The notes under the pieces are model-generated. The model had not been told where the DNA came from. It saw only the letters and a program-made list of their open reading frames with translations, and did not search any database. This document shows positions 23,804 to 34,877 of a DNA stretch of 64,000 bases, piece by piece. How positions within the stretch are numbered: position 1 is the stretch's first letter; every line of letters begins with the position of its first letter. This stretch comes from Thinopyrum elongatum. Its lineage: Eukaryota; Streptophyta; Magnoliopsida; Poales; Poaceae. The DNA lies in the NCBI GenBank assembly GCA_011799875.1, contig JAAAXO010000153.1, forward strand, positions 124,001-188,000, given 5' to 3'. The position numbers and the translations under genes are program-made.

Positions 23804-24848
23804 ACAAGAATATGATCCTACAGACTACTAGAAAGTGGTGGTGGTGTGGTGTGGTGTCACAAATCCGTCAAGCAAAACTCAAATTCTTACCAGTTCTTAC
23901 CCAGCAGCAGGTGGTGATCGGCAACCTTTGTAGTCAAAACTCTCAGAGCTTGGACAGAGCGATTGCCAGGTGGTGTCAAACGCACGATGTAGATGTATGT
24001 GGAGCTGGGAAGGCTTATGATATGGTAGCAAAAAGGGTCAGCAATAATCAATTCAGAGATGCAATGTTGAATAAACTCTCAACGACGGTACTGTGCTGGT
24101 CCTAGGCTAGACCGTGCTAGAGACGCGAGCCTAGAACACTAACAAAAATCACGGCGCTGCACGTAAACAAGGGAGGAGCACACTCTGAATTTTTTTCTTT
24201 TTTTTTTGCTCCGCAACAATTTTTTTTCGAAAAAGTCTACAAATGGTCTAAAAACTGCCTAGCCAGAATTTTCCAGACTTAGTTTTTTTTTTGAAACTGG
24301 AACTATTTTTCTTCTGCGGGTAGCACGAAAATTGGGGAATCCGACTTGTTCACGACTCGTAGTATCGCGTGATCTGGAACTCTAAAATAAAGGAATAAAT
24401 ACTGGACTCGGACTAGGACTGGTGGCAGAGATGAATATGGTGGAACTCGGACTGGTGATGGTATATGACGGTAGTATATGTGGGCTCGGATTGGTGGTGG
24501 TATATGGACTCGGATCGGTGGTGGTATCTGGACTCGGATCGGTGGTGGTATATGGTAGGGGTGATGATGATGGTGCGGCGGCGGCGTGACAACTTGTGAA
24601 CAGAACTCGAAACTCTAAAGAACTAGACGCTAAGACCAGCAACTTGACACGACGATGCAACCGCAAATTCAACAAAGCAGAAACCCTAAAAAGATTATGC
24701 AAAGGCTCAGATTGGTTCGGATATGATGAACTAACCCTAAATTTTTTTTTTTTGGCTTTTTCCTGGACTGTAGGTATGAAGAACAGACTCGATCTAAACT
24801 ACGAAAAACTGTAAATCTCACCGAGCAACCTGGGAATCTGATACCACT
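23804..24848 (-). other. CRW leader with 24-bp minisatellite
   Basis: Leader between gag and the middle LTR. It contains T-rich tracts (about 24188-24230) and three tandem 24-bp units of the type GGACTCGGATCGGTGGTGG + TATAT at 24482-24553. It ends with the primer site at 24837-24846. No gene is supported. Confidence 0.8.
24837..24846 (-). other. Primer-binding site
   Basis: TGGTATCAGA on the minus strand, 2 nt from the LTR at 24849. Complementary to the initiator Met tRNA 3' end. Confidence 0.8.
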
Positions 24849-25770
24849 TGATAGAGGCGAGGGTGTCCCGATCTTTCGATGAGATGATAGCTATCGTTTT
24901 TGGTGGAGTAGACTTTGACGATCCGACTACGAACGTGCGAGGACGTCGCGCCTTAGCAATCGCTAAACCAACTCCGAGAGGTTATTGACCACGCCGGAGC
25001 ACAATCAACCTGACCACGAGGGTCTATCTCCTGCAAGCAAACGAAGAACAAGCAAGAAACTAAGATTTATAATCTGGATATTGCGAATATAAGATGAAAG
25101 CTTTATTGATCAAGGTGGGGTTCTGTGACGTCTTGGTCTGGTCGTTGAACACAAACGAAGTACGCGAAGTTGCAGCTATGGCGAACTTTTAATCTAAACA
25201 AAACCCAAAGTCTAAACGGTGCCCTAAGGGCTGTATATATGGAGGAAGAGGAGGGGATTTCGTGGCCCTTGAAGGAGGGGTCCGAAACCAACCCTATCTC
25301 TTGTTTCCCCACACATACGGACTCTAAAAACAGCCTATACTCAAGTATTTCGAAATTACATGGGCCTGGCCCAATAATAAGGTGACGCAGCACCTATAAT
25401 AGCCTCTGGACGAAATTTATGAAGTGGCATCTTGTATATTTCATCCAAGGCTTCCTGCACTCCTTATGGTGGCTTCAAAGTCCTGAAATCATCACTTGTA
25501 ACTCCGTTCTTGTTCCCCTTGCGCATGCCATCATCTCCATGCTTGAACTTGCTCCAAGGTTCCTCTTTCTTGTCCAAGCTAGGCCCTTCATTTGTAAGCA
25601 AAACAAATGTATCCAATTTAGGCAGCATCATATTCTCATGAACATTAGAATCATTACCAAGAAACGAAAGTACCTGATAATTTAATTGGCGTGCGCGAGC
25701 TCTAGTAATTGGTCCAGTATGTATAGCAACAGGGGCTGTGGGTGTAACAATGGTATTGATGTCCTCATCA
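24849..25770 (-). repeat. CRW LTR, middle of tandem complex
   Basis: 922 bp. It serves as the 5' LTR of the left truncated copy (primer site at its low side) and the 3' LTR of the intact copy (polypurine tract at 25771-25784). One arm of the stem-loop has a single mismatch (ATTTCATCCA). Confidence 0.93.
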
Positions 25771-28700
25771 TCCTCCCCTTCTTGAAATGAAGTCGTCCTC
25801 GACGGAAGCTCATCTTCCTCACCCAAATAAGGCTTCAAATCTGCAATGTTAAAAGTGGGACTAACCCCAAAATCTGCAGGCAGCTCAAGTTTATATGCAT
25901 TATCATTTATTTTCTCTAACACCTTAAAAGGACCATCAGCACGTGGCATTAGCTTTGATTTGCGCAAATCAGGAAATCTATCCTTACGCAAATGTAACCA
26001 AACAAGATCTCCAGGTGCAAACACAACATGTTTTCTACCCTTATCTCCAGCAAGTTTATATTTAGCATTCATACGCTCAATGTTCTCCTTAGTTAACTCA
26101 TGCATTTTTACGATCAATTCAGCACGTTGTTTAGCATCAAAATTAACCTTCTCCGAAGATGAAAGAGGCAACAAATCAATAGGTGCACGAGGTAGGAAAC
26201 CATATACAATTTCAAAAGGGCACATCTTAGTAGTAGAATGCAACGAACGATTATAAGCAAATTCAATATGAGGCAAGCATTCTTCCCACATTTTCTTGTT
26301 ATTCTTCAAAACAGCCCTAAGCATAGTAGACAAAGTTCTATTGACTACTTCAGTTTGTCCATCAGTTTGGGGGTGACAAGTAGTACTAAAAAGCAGTTTA
26401 GTCCCCAACTTAGCCCATAAACATCTCCAAAAGTGGCTAAGAAGTTTGGTATCACGATCTGAAACAATAGTATTTGGCACACCATGCAAGCGAATAATTT
26501 CACGAAAGAACAAATCAGCAACATTAGCAGCATCATCGCTTTTATGACATGGTATAAAGTGTGCCATTTTCGAGAACCTATCCACGACAACAAATATGCT
26601 ATCCCTCCCCTTCTTTGTTCGAGGTAAACCCAAAACAAAGTCCATAGATATATCCTCCCATGGAACACTAGGTACAGGCAAAGGCATATATAAACCATGA
26701 GGATTGAGTCGTGACTTAGCTTTTTGACATGTAGTGCAGCGAGCAACAAAGCGCTCAACATCCCGTCTCATCTTTGGCCAAAAGAAATGTGTAGCAAGTA
26801 CATCCTCTGTCTTCTTTACGCCAAAGTGTCCCATTAATCCTCCTCCATGCGCCTCCTGCAACAACAAAAGACGAACGGAGCTAGCTGGAATGCATAGCTT
26901 GTTAGCACGAAACACAAATCCATCGTTAACGACGAACTTGTTCCATGTTCTCCCTTCTTTACAATTCTGCAATACATCCTTAAATTCAGCATCATGCACA
27001 TATTGATCTTTGATGGTCTCCAAACCAAATATTTTAAAGTCAAGTTGTGAAAGCATAGTATAACGACGAGACAATGCATCAGCAATAACATTTTCTTTAC
27101 CCTTCTTGTGTTTAATGACATAAGGGAAAGTCTCAATGAATTCAACCCATTTAGCATGTGTACGGTTCAGTTTGGCTTGACTTTTAATATGTTTCAAAGA
27201 TTCATGATCAGAATGAATAACAAATTCTTTGGGCCATAAATAATGTTGCCATGTTTCCAAAGTCCGAACAAGAGCATATAATTCCTTATCATAAGTAGAG
27301 TAATTCAGACTAGGCCCACTCAATTTTTCAGAAAAGTATGCAACAGGTTTGCCATCTTGTAATAACACACCTCCTAATCCAATTCCACTAGCATCACATT
27401 CAAGCTCAAAAGTCTTATTAAAATCAGGAAGTTGGAGTAAAGGAGCATGTGTTAACTTATCTTTCAACACCGTGAAGGCTTCTTCCTGTGCGGTACCCCA
27501 AACAAAAGGCACATCCTTCTTTGTAAGCTCGTTGAGAGGTGCAGCAATGGTACTGAAATCTCTCACAAAACGCCTATAGAAACCAGCGAGGCCAAGGAAA
27601 CTCCTCACTTGTGTGACCGTTTTGGGCTGCGGCCAACTCTCAATAGCTTCAATCTTGGCTTTATCAACTTCAATTCCCTGTGGAGTAACAACATAGCCAA
27701 GAAAAGATACTCGGTCGGTGCAAAAGGTGCACTTCCCAAGGTTACCAAACAAACGTGCATCACGTAGAGCAATGAAAACAACACGTAAATGTTCCAAATG
27801 TTCCTCCAAAGATCTGCTATAAATCAATATATCATCAAAGTAAACTACCACAAATCGTCCAATGAAAGCACGTAAAACTTCGTTCATTAATCTCATGAAA
27901 GTACTAGGTGCATTAGTTAACCCAAAAGGCATGACTAACCACTCATATAATCCAAACTTTGTTTTAAATGCTGTTTTCCATTCATCCCCCAATTTCATAC
28001 GAATTTGATGGTATCCACTACGCAAATCAACTTTGGAGAATATTGTAGAGCCACTCAATTCATCAAGCATATCATCTAGTCTAGGAATAGGATGACGATA
28101 ACGAATAGTAATATTATTAATGCCTCTACAATCAACACACATACGCGATGTACCATCCTTTTTCGGCACTAGAATAATAGGAACAGCACAAGGACTAAGG
28201 GATTCGCGTATATAACCTTTGTCGAGCAACTCCTGTACTTGACGCATAATCTCCTTCGTCTCCTCTGGATTGGTACGGTATGGCGCACGGTTTGGCAACG
28301 AAGCACCGGGAATTAAATCAATCTGATGCTCAATCCCGCGAATAGGTGGTAATCCCGGTAGCACGTCTTGTGGAAAGACGTCAGCGAACTCCTGCAAAAT
28401 GTTAGTGACCGCAGGAGGCAAAGAGGAAGGCACGTCCTCGAATGAAAATAACGCCTCTTTGCACACAAAAGCATAGCAAACAGAATTGCTGAAATCTAGA
28501 TCATCAATATCAGATTTGGTGGCAAGTAAGCATGCACTTTTCAATTTAATTTCAGAAGCAACACTAGATGGTTTATTATTAGGCTTCATTTGTTGCTCAA
28601 ATTCTTTTGCCACAATCTGATTTTCACTCTTATTTTTCTCCTGTTTTGCTTTACTAGCTCTATTAATATCATCTTTCAAAATAGAATCAGGGGTCATAGG

Positions 28701-30608
28701 AAGCAAAGTAATATGTTTATCCTTATGAACAAGAGTATACTGATTGTTTCTACCATGGTGTACAGAATTTTTATCAAATTGCCATGGTCTACCAAGTAAT
28801 AATGAACATGCTTGCATGGGTACCACATCACAATCAACATAATCAGCATATGTAGAGATACTAAAATGCACACGAACAGTACGTGTTACCTTAACCTTGC
28901 CGCTGTTGTTGAACCATTGGATATAGTAAGGATGTGGATGTGGTCTTGTGGTGAGAGATAGCTTCTCCACCATCTCCATGCTAGCCAAGTTGTTGCAGCT
29001 CCCTCCATCTATGATGACGCGAACAGGACGTTCCTTCACAACTCCCTTTGTATGGAACAAATTATGCCTCTGATTTTGCTCAGCTTGTGTGACGTGCACA
29101 CTCAAAACACGTTGAGCAACTAAACATTCATACCTGTCAGCGTCTTCAGGAGCCATGTATTGCGTCTCATGATCAGAATCATCTCCACCGTGTTCTTCAC
29201 TTGTAATAAGAGCCAAAGTCTCCTCATCATAATCACTAGCGGACTCATACCCACCATCCTCAGTAGCAATCATAACACGCGGAGATTGGCATTCTCTCGC
29301 ATAATGACCTCTTCCCTTACAACGACGACAAATAATATCATGTGTGTGCCCTGTTGATGCCATAGATGAAGAAGAGCTCTGGGCGGGCCCAGAAGGTGTA
29401 CTCTTGGCAAATGGTGGTGGTGGTGCCTGTTTTCTTGTATCTCGATTGGAATTGGCGGCTGAAGTTAGTGGTGCCGCAGTAGGACGTGTGGGAGTAGAGG
29501 AGGCACGCGGTGTCCGTGATGAAGATCGACCTGCAGAAAAATTAGTTCGCGCCAATGCCTGTCGATCCTGCACTTCACGTTCAGCTTTACAAGCAAGATG
29601 GAATAAACGAGTGATATTATTATACTCCGTATACTCTAGAATGGTCTGAATCTCTCTATTTAATCCACCCATGAAACGTGCAAGCATAGCTTCATTCTCC
29701 TCAACAATACCACATCTAATCATGCCAGTTTGTAATTCCTGATAATATTCTTCTACAGAATTTTTTCCTTGTCTTAAGCGCTGCAATTTTTGAAGTAATT
29801 CACGTTGATAATATGGTGGAACCCAACGAGTACGCATAGCAGTTTTCAAAGCAGCCCACGTAGCTGGAATAGGATATAATCTACAATGTTCAGACCACCA
29901 TACACATGCAAAACTAGTGAAAGCACAAACAGCAGCAGCAACACGTCGTTCCTCGGGATATTGTAAACATGTAAAACGTTGTTCAGTTTCTAACTCCCAA
30001 GTAAGATATATATCAGGAACATATCTACCCTCGAATGGTGGAATATTCAATTTTAATTTAGGAAGATGGTCATGATCTCGTACCTGAAGTGGTGGTGCAG
30101 GCCTACCATTGCGATTATTTGCATGTGGACGACCTGGTGCTGGTCGTTGCACGTAGTTATGATTTTGATCAACCTCATCCTCATAATCGCCCGCGTAATC
30201 ATCCTCCTCCTCGGCACCAGCAGCAGCAGGAGCAGGAGCCAAAGAAGCATCAACAGTAGGTACAGCAGCACCAGAAGTTTGGCCATCCTCAAGAGGAACA
30301 CGCTTCGCTCGTCCGAACTGATTTGGAAGGGGGCGTTGTTGTTGTCGTTGCAGAGGTGCGACAGGTGCAGCCGGTGGTGGTTGGGGAAGACGCGTGAGCA
30401 ATTCATTAAACTTGTTATCCAGCTTTGTCTCGAACGACTTCTCCATGCCATCTATCTTCTCCATGGCCTCTTCAAATCTGTTTAGCACATCTCCCACCTG
30501 GCCACTCATCATTTGCTGAAATTTATCATGCAACTCCTTGTTCGTCATGTTCTCCCAGTCAATCTCGTCGGCTTGTGATCCTGCCATGGTTAGCAGCAAT
30601 AGAAACAC
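25464..30608 (-). CDS. gag-pol: Complete CRW gag-pol polyprotein with CR extension
   Basis: The only uninterrupted full-length CRW frame here: 1714 codons, or 1707 from the better start MAGSQADE (ATG at 30585-30587, context ACCATGGCA). Approximate residues: gag 8-420 with [10 protein letters not shown]; zinc knuckle [14 protein letters not shown] 425-440; aspartic protease IIDGGS about 530; RT 760-940 with catalytic YFDDILIYS about 922; RNase H from DASGIGLGG about 1072; integrase zinc domain ([10 protein letters not shown]...CTTCQ) 1253-1295; integrase core [20 protein letters not shown] at about 1323/1385/1420. From about 1612 the frame passes through the polypurine tract into the 3' LTR and encodes the CR region ([19 protein letters not shown]). 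No chromodomain is present. All catalytic motifs look intact. It could supply enzymes in trans to the defective copies. Activity cannot be judged from sequence alone. Confidence 0.93.
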   Translation of the reverse strand: MFLLLLTMAGSQADEIDWENMTNKELHDKFQQMMSGQVGDVLNRFEEAMEKIDGMEKSFETKLDNKFNELLTRLPQPPPAAPVAPLQRQQQRPLPNQFGRAKRVPLEDGQTSGAAVPTVDASLAPAPAAAGAEEEDDYAGDYEDEVDQNHNYVQRPAPGRPHANNRNGRPAPPLQVRDHDHLPKLKLNIPPFEGRYVPDIYLTWELETEQRFTCLQYPEERRVAAAVCAFTSFACVWWSEHCRLYPIPATWAALKTAMRTRWVPPYYQRELLQKLQRLRQGKNSVEEYYQELQTGMIRCGIVEENEAMLARFMGGLNREIQTILEYTEYNNITRLFHLACKAEREVQDRQALARTNFSAGRSSSRTPRASSTPTRPTAAPLTSAANSNRDTRKQAPPPPFAKSTPSGPAQSSSSSMASTGHTHDIICRRCKGRGHYARECQSPRVMIATEDGGYESASDYDEETLALITSEEHGGDDSDHETQYMAPEDADRYECLVAQRVLSVHVTQAEQNQRHNLFHTKGVVKERPVRVIIDGGSCNNLASMEMVEKLSLTTRPHPHPYYIQWFNNSGKVKVTRTVRVHFSISTYADYVDCDVVPMQACSLLLGRPWQFDKNSVHHGRNNQYTLVHKDKHITLLPMTPDSILKDDINRASKAKQEKNKSENQIVAKEFEQQMKPNNKPSSVASEIKLKSACLLATKSDIDDLDFSNSVCYAFVCKEALFSFEDVPSSLPPAVTNILQEFADVFPQDVLPGLPPIRGIEHQIDLIPGASLPNRAPYRTNPEETKEIMRQVQELLDKGYIRESLSPCAVPIILVPKKDGTSRMCVDCRGINNITIRYRHPIPRLDDMLDELSGSTIFSKVDLRSGYHQIRMKLGDEWKTAFKTKFGLYEWLVMPFGLTNAPSTFMRLMNEVLRAFIGRFVVVYFDDILIYSRSLEEHLEHLRVVFIALRDARLFGNLGKCTFCTDRVSFLGYVVTPQGIEVDKAKIEAIESWPQPKTVTQVRSFLGLAGFYRRFVRDFSTIAAPLNELTKKDVPFVWGTAQEEAFTVLKDKLTHAPLLQLPDFNKTFELECDASGIGLGGVLLQDGKPVAYFSEKLSGPSLNYSTYDKELYALVRTLETWQHYLWPKEFVIHSDHESLKHIKSQAKLNRTHAKWVEFIETFPYVIKHKKGKENVIADALSRRYTMLSQLDFKIFGLETIKDQYVHDAEFKDVLQNCKEGRTWNKFVVNDGFVFRANKLCIPASSVRLLLLQEAHGGGLMGHFGVKKTEDVLATHFFWPKMRRDVERFVARCTTCQKAKSRLNPHGLYMPLPVPSVPWEDISMDFVLGLPRTKKGRDSIFVVVDRFSKMAHFIPCHKSDDAANVADLFFREIIRLHGVPNTIVSDRDTKLLSHFWRCLWAKLGTKLLFSTTCHPQTDGQTEVVNRTLSTMLRAVLKNNKKMWEECLPHIEFAYNRSLHSTTKMCPFEIVYGFLPRAPIDLLPLSSSEKVNFDAKQRAELIVKMHELTKENIERMNAKYKLAGDKGRKHVVFAPGDLVWLHLRKDRFPDLRKSKLMPRADGPFKVLEKINDNAYKLELPADFGVSPTFNIADLKPYLGEEDELPSRTTSFQEGEDDEDINTIVTPTAPVAIHTGPITRARARQLNYQVLSFLGNDSNVHENMMLPKLDTFVLLTNEGPSLDKKEEPWSKFKHGDDGMRKGNKNGVTSDDFRTLKPP
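25771..25784 (-). other. Polypurine tract
   Basis: CAAGAAGGGGAGGA on the minus strand, directly before the LTR. It primes plus-strand DNA synthesis and also encodes the residues QEGED of the polyprotein. Equivalent tracts lie at 2651-2664 (plus strand), 5703-5716, 45349-45362, 49305-49318 and 58211-58224. Confidence 0.8.
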
Positions 30609-31676
30609 ACAAGAATATGATCCTACAGACTACTAGAAAGTGGTTGTTGGTTGGTTTTTGTCACAAATCCTCAAGCAATCTCAATTCTACCAGTTCTTAC
30701 CCAGCAGCAGGTGGTGATCGGCTACCTTTGTAGTCAAAACTCTCAGAGCTTGGACAGAGCGATTGCCAGGTGGTGTCCAAACGCACGATGTAGATGTATG
30801 TGGAGCTGGATAAGGCTTATGTATGGTAGCAAAAGGGTCAACAATAATCATTCAGTGTTTAGATGCAATGTTGAAGAAACTCTCAACGACGGTACTGTGC
30901 TTGGTCCTAGGCTAGACCGTGCTAGAGACGCGAGCCTAGAACACTAAAAAAATCACGGCGCTGCACGTAAACAATGGAGGAGCACACTCTGAATTTTTTT
31001 CTTTTTTTTTGCACTTTTTTTTTGCTCGCAACAATTTTTTTTCGAAAAGTCTACAATGGTCTAAAACTTCCTAGCCAGAATTTTCCAGACTTAGTTTTTT
31101 TTTTTTTGAAACTGGAACATTTTCTTCTGGCGGGTAGCAACGAAAATTGGGAATCCGACTTGTTCACGACTCGTAGTATCGCGTGATCTGGCACTCTAAA
31201 TAAAGAATAAATACTGGACTCGACTAGGACTGGTGGCGGAGATGAATCTGGTGAACTCGGACTGGTGATGTATAATGACGGTAGTATATGGTGGGGCTCG
31301 ATTGGTGGTGGTATATGGACTCGGATCGGTGGTGGTATATGGACTTCGGATCGTGTGATATGGACTCGAGATATGCAATAAGTGTGGTGGTATTGGTTAG
31401 GGCGATGATGATGGTGCGGCGGTGGCGTGACACTTTGTGAACAGTACTCGAAACTCTAAAGAACTAGACGCTAAGACCAGCAACTTGACACGACGATGCA
31501 ACCGCAAATTCAACAAAGCAAAAACCCTAAAAAGAATTATGCAAAGGCTCAGATTGGTTCGGATATGTGAACTAACCCTAATTTTTTTTTCCTGGACTCG
31601 TAGGTATGAAGAACAACTCGATCTAAACTACAAAAACTGTACAATCTCACCGAGCAACCTGGGAACTGATACCACT
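30609..31676 (-). other. CRW leader with many small indels
   Basis: Leader of the complete copy, homologous to 23804-24848 and 54063-55138 but with frequent one- or two-base gains and losses from about 30640 onward. The primer site is shortened to TGGTATCAG at 31666-31674. No gene is supported. Confidence 0.8.
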
Positions 31677-32578
31677 TGATAGGGCGAGGTGTCCCGATCT
31701 TTCGATGAGATGATACTATCGTTTTTTGGTGGAGTAGACTTTGACGATCCGACTACGAACTGCGAGGACGTCGGCCTTAGCAATCGCTAAACCAACTCCG
31801 AGAGGTTATTGACCACGCCGGAGCACAATCAACCTGACCACGAGGGTCTATCTCCCTGCAAGCAACCGAAAACAGCAAGAAACTAAGATTTGCATCTGGA
31901 TATTGCGAATATAAGATGAAAGCTTTATAATCAAGGTGGGGTTTCTGTGACGTCTTGGTCTGGTCGTTGAACACAAACGAAGTACGCGAAGTTGCAGCTA
32001 TGGGAACTTTCAATCTAAACAAAACCCCAAAGTCTAAACGTGGCCCTAAGGGGCTGTATAGGGAGGAAGAGGGGGGGATTTCGTGCCTTGAAGGAGGGGT
32101 CCGAACCAACCCTATCTCTTGTTCCCCACACATACGGACTCTAAAAATAGCCTATACTCAAGTATTTCGAATTACATGGGCCTGGCCCATAATAAGGTGA
32201 CGCAGCACCTATATAGCCTCTGGACGAAATTTATGAAGTGTGATCTTGTATATTTCGTCCAAGGCTTCCTGCACTCCTTATGGTGGGGCTTCAAAGTCCT
32301 GAAATCATCACTTGTAACTCCGTTCTTGTTTCCCTTTGCATGCCATCATCTCCATGCTTGAACTTGCCCCAAGGTTCCTCTTTCTTGTCCAAGCTAGGCC
32401 CTTCATTTGTAAGCAAAACAAATGTATCCAATTTAGGCAGCACATATTCTCATGAACTTAGAATCATTACAAGAAACGAAAGTACCTGATAATTTAATTG
32501 GCGTGCGCGAGCTCTAGTAATTGGTCCATTTGTATAGCACAGGGGCTGTGGGTGTAACAATGTTTGATGTCCTCATCA
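31677..32578 (-). repeat. CRW LTR, outer right, indel-rich
   Basis: 902 bp, against 922 in sister copies, because of scattered single-base losses. Its TG end meets the target duplication TTATC at 32579-32583. Confidence 0.9.
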
Positions 32579-34443
32579 TTATCCTAGACTGCTTAGTATA
32601 GACTGGGTTGAGACACGACAGAGACCCCCACTTGATCCCTGACTGCCCGCTAGACATCAAAGACCCGATCATCGGGATTGAAGACCAGCCTGGCACCGAA
32701 CATCACTACCCCTTAGTTGGCCGACCTTGCTGGGTTACCGTCGCGTGCCTAGGGCTGATCCTCGTAAGGCCACTTCTGTATGTTATACCTTGTAGGTTAG
32801 TTACTCGGTCGTGGTAAGTCGAGGGTGATTCCTCCTACACCACCCCCGATAACGACGTCGTCGCAGCAACTCCTCAAGGTGGGACCTCGAGGGTGATTCC
32901 TCCTTTCGTTCACCTTGATGATACATGCCGAGCGGGAATTCCATCGAGGGTGATTCTCGAGGGTTTCCCTTCGGTGGTCAGACACACAGTTACTGTTGAT
33001 GTTGACTTGCACTAAACCATGATACTAAAGACGGGTCGGCCCTGAGGGGTACCCGCGCGAGCTTAACGCGAAGTGATGTGGAGTCGGGTTGACCTGGATG
33101 GTGCCCGCGAGATAACTACGAGGCGTGGCCGGGCATTCTTAGCCCTTGCCGCAAGTCCTCGAGACGGGGCGACGGGGTCACATCGATCGTGAGTCTCTGC
33201 TCATTTCCGCGCGCTCCTAATCCACTACGGTTTGGATATTTGATCCGAGGGGCCTCTGGCCCGATAGCACTAACCATCACGTGGGCATAGTATGGGCGTT
33301 CTGCGTCGTATACTTCAGCCGGAGCTTAATGGACGTCAGCGACTGATGCGGCACACGCTGGGTTGGACTGGGAACGCAACCGCGCTTGTATAAGGGGTTG
33401 CTAGGTCTGCTCACCGGCGGTGCACGTAACGTGCAGGAGTTCCCGGGGCGATGGCCCAAGACCCCTGGGGGCATAGGTTTAGTCCGGCGTGCTGACCTCT
33501 CTGTTAAGTATTTGGTCGGGTTGCGGCGTGTTGCTTAGCCGAGGCCGGGCATGACCCAGAAAAGTGTGTCCGGCCGGAGTTAAGCGAGCGTGGTGGGTAA
33601 GTTGGTGCACCCCTGCATGGAAGAAACTTCTATCGATAGCCTGTCTTACGGTAATGGACACTCGGAGTTGTATCCCGATCGGTACAACTAGAACATGTGA
33701 TGAGAACTGGATAGTACGGCTCTGGGATTGCTTTCTCGCAGGGAGTCGAGAAAGGATCTCAGGTCGAGGTTGATGATACTACTACTACTGCTTTACATTA
33801 TGTTCATCTGATCTAGTCTTTTGCTGCAAGACTGTTGAAGATGCTGAAGATGCTAGTCTTCGATAGGACTAGGCTTTCCCCCTCTAATCTGGCATTTCTG
33901 CAGCCCAGTCCACACATACAGCCCCCTTTGAAAATGATGCATATGTAGTGTAGATCCTTGCTTGCTGAGTACTTTGGATGAGTTCTCACGTTTGCTTTAT
34001 TTTCTTTTTCCCCCATATTCCTTTTGATGTCACCAGACGACGGAGCCCCTGAGCCAGACGCCCCAACCGACGACCAGTACTACTACCCGCCTAGCGAGTA
34101 CTACTACTACGAGGAGCCGTTCGACGACCAGGAGTAGGATTGGAGGGTCCAGGGCAGGAGGCCTACGCCTTTCGATCGTAGTATTTTATTTTACCCCGCC
34201 TCTGTGAAGGCCTATTTCTCTCTCTGTAATATATCTGTACCTAGATATCTAATGCTTCCGCTGACGCTTGTATGCCATCGAGCTATGTATTCGAGCCCTC
34301 GAGGCCCTGGCTTGTAATATTAAGCTTGTATGACTTTATTTTATGTTTTAGAGTTGTGTTGTGATATCTTCAAGTGAGTCCTTAGGCTTGATCGTGCGCA
34401 TTTGCGTGAATGATTAGTGCACGATTAAGCCGGGGTTGTCACA
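32579..34443 (+). repeat. Tekay-type 5' LTR, second part
   Basis: It resumes at TTATCCTAGACTGC and ends GTTGTCACA at 34443. It is collinear with 39774-41630. The first about 430 bp differ from the 3' LTR by many small indels, while the rest is nearly identical. Confidence 0.9.
34027..34137 (+). other. Exon-like short ORF in the Tekay LTR
   Basis: A 36-codon frame rich in Asp, Glu, Pro and Tyr (MSPDDGAPEPDAP..., ending EEPFDDQE). It is preceded by a pyrimidine-rich stretch and GTCACCAG that resembles a 3' splice site. The frame is preserved at 41214-41324 in the other LTR. It may be a captured exon piece or an LTR-encoded peptide; I see no direct sign of translation. Confidence 0.4.
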
Positions 34444-34877
34444 GGTTAGTATCAGAGCCGACTGCCTCTAGGAGTCCTCCTTCCCAATTCCTTGGCCGAA
34501 GTTGAGTCTAGAAGTCAAAAACTGTTTTACTAACTTGGCTGTGTGGCTTACGGGCCCACGTCGCCAACTGGGTGGTATTAGGATCTTTTATTCCTCATCT
34601 TTACTCTGGGATTCTAACCTCTCATCTATTCGGGTTTAATAAAATTTACTAACACCGACATTTAGGTTCTCGTTAATTCTATCCACCCGAAGAGCTGGAT
34701 TCAGTGCGATTTCCCTGACGTTGATCTGATTAGTCTGATAATCATTTTTCTTTCCATTGTTTTGTTTAACCTTTCTCTCCGAGTTGTATTATACTCCGAG
34801 TTGCCATTCGATAAGACCGTATTCTGCATCAGAGTGCACACGGAGAGAGTAGGATCCTGCAAGTTGATCGATCTTCG
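34444..34877 (+). other. Tekay-type primer site and short leader
   Basis: Begins right after the LTR. TTAGTATCAGAGCC at 34446-34459 is a slightly changed initiator-Met-tRNA site (TGGTATCAGAGCC expected). The following about 420 bp hold no gag homology and run straight into RT, so gag, protease and the RT N-terminus were deleted. Confidence 0.7.

Larger units (their letters stand above)
19814..32578 (-). mobile_element. Tandem CRW complex: LTR-internal-LTR-internal-LTR
   Basis: 12,765 bp flanked by one target duplication TTATC (19809-19813 and 32579-32583). The undisturbed site is visible in the other Tekay LTR as GGTTATCCTAGAC at 39773-39785. Three LTRs (19814-20735, 24849-25770, 31677-32578) separate a truncated and a complete internal domain in the same orientation. 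One shared duplication with three LTRs is expected from unequal crossover between LTRs after a single insertion. Confidence 0.9.

Noticed and set aside
24482..24553. Possible centromeric satellite or CRISPR-like repeat
   Set aside because: Only three 24-bp units with no spacers, inside a retrotransposon leader; it is a short minisatellite.
24382..24702. Leader frame with repeated PSPDTTTD-like units
   Set aside because: The repeat comes from the 24-bp minisatellite; the frame is altered in the 31.2-kb copy and lies upstream of gag, so I do not call a protein.
25464..25770. Chromodomain at the CRW C-terminus
   Set aside because: The tail lacks the aromatic-cage pattern seen in the Tekay copy; it is the [12 protein letters not shown] CR extension instead.
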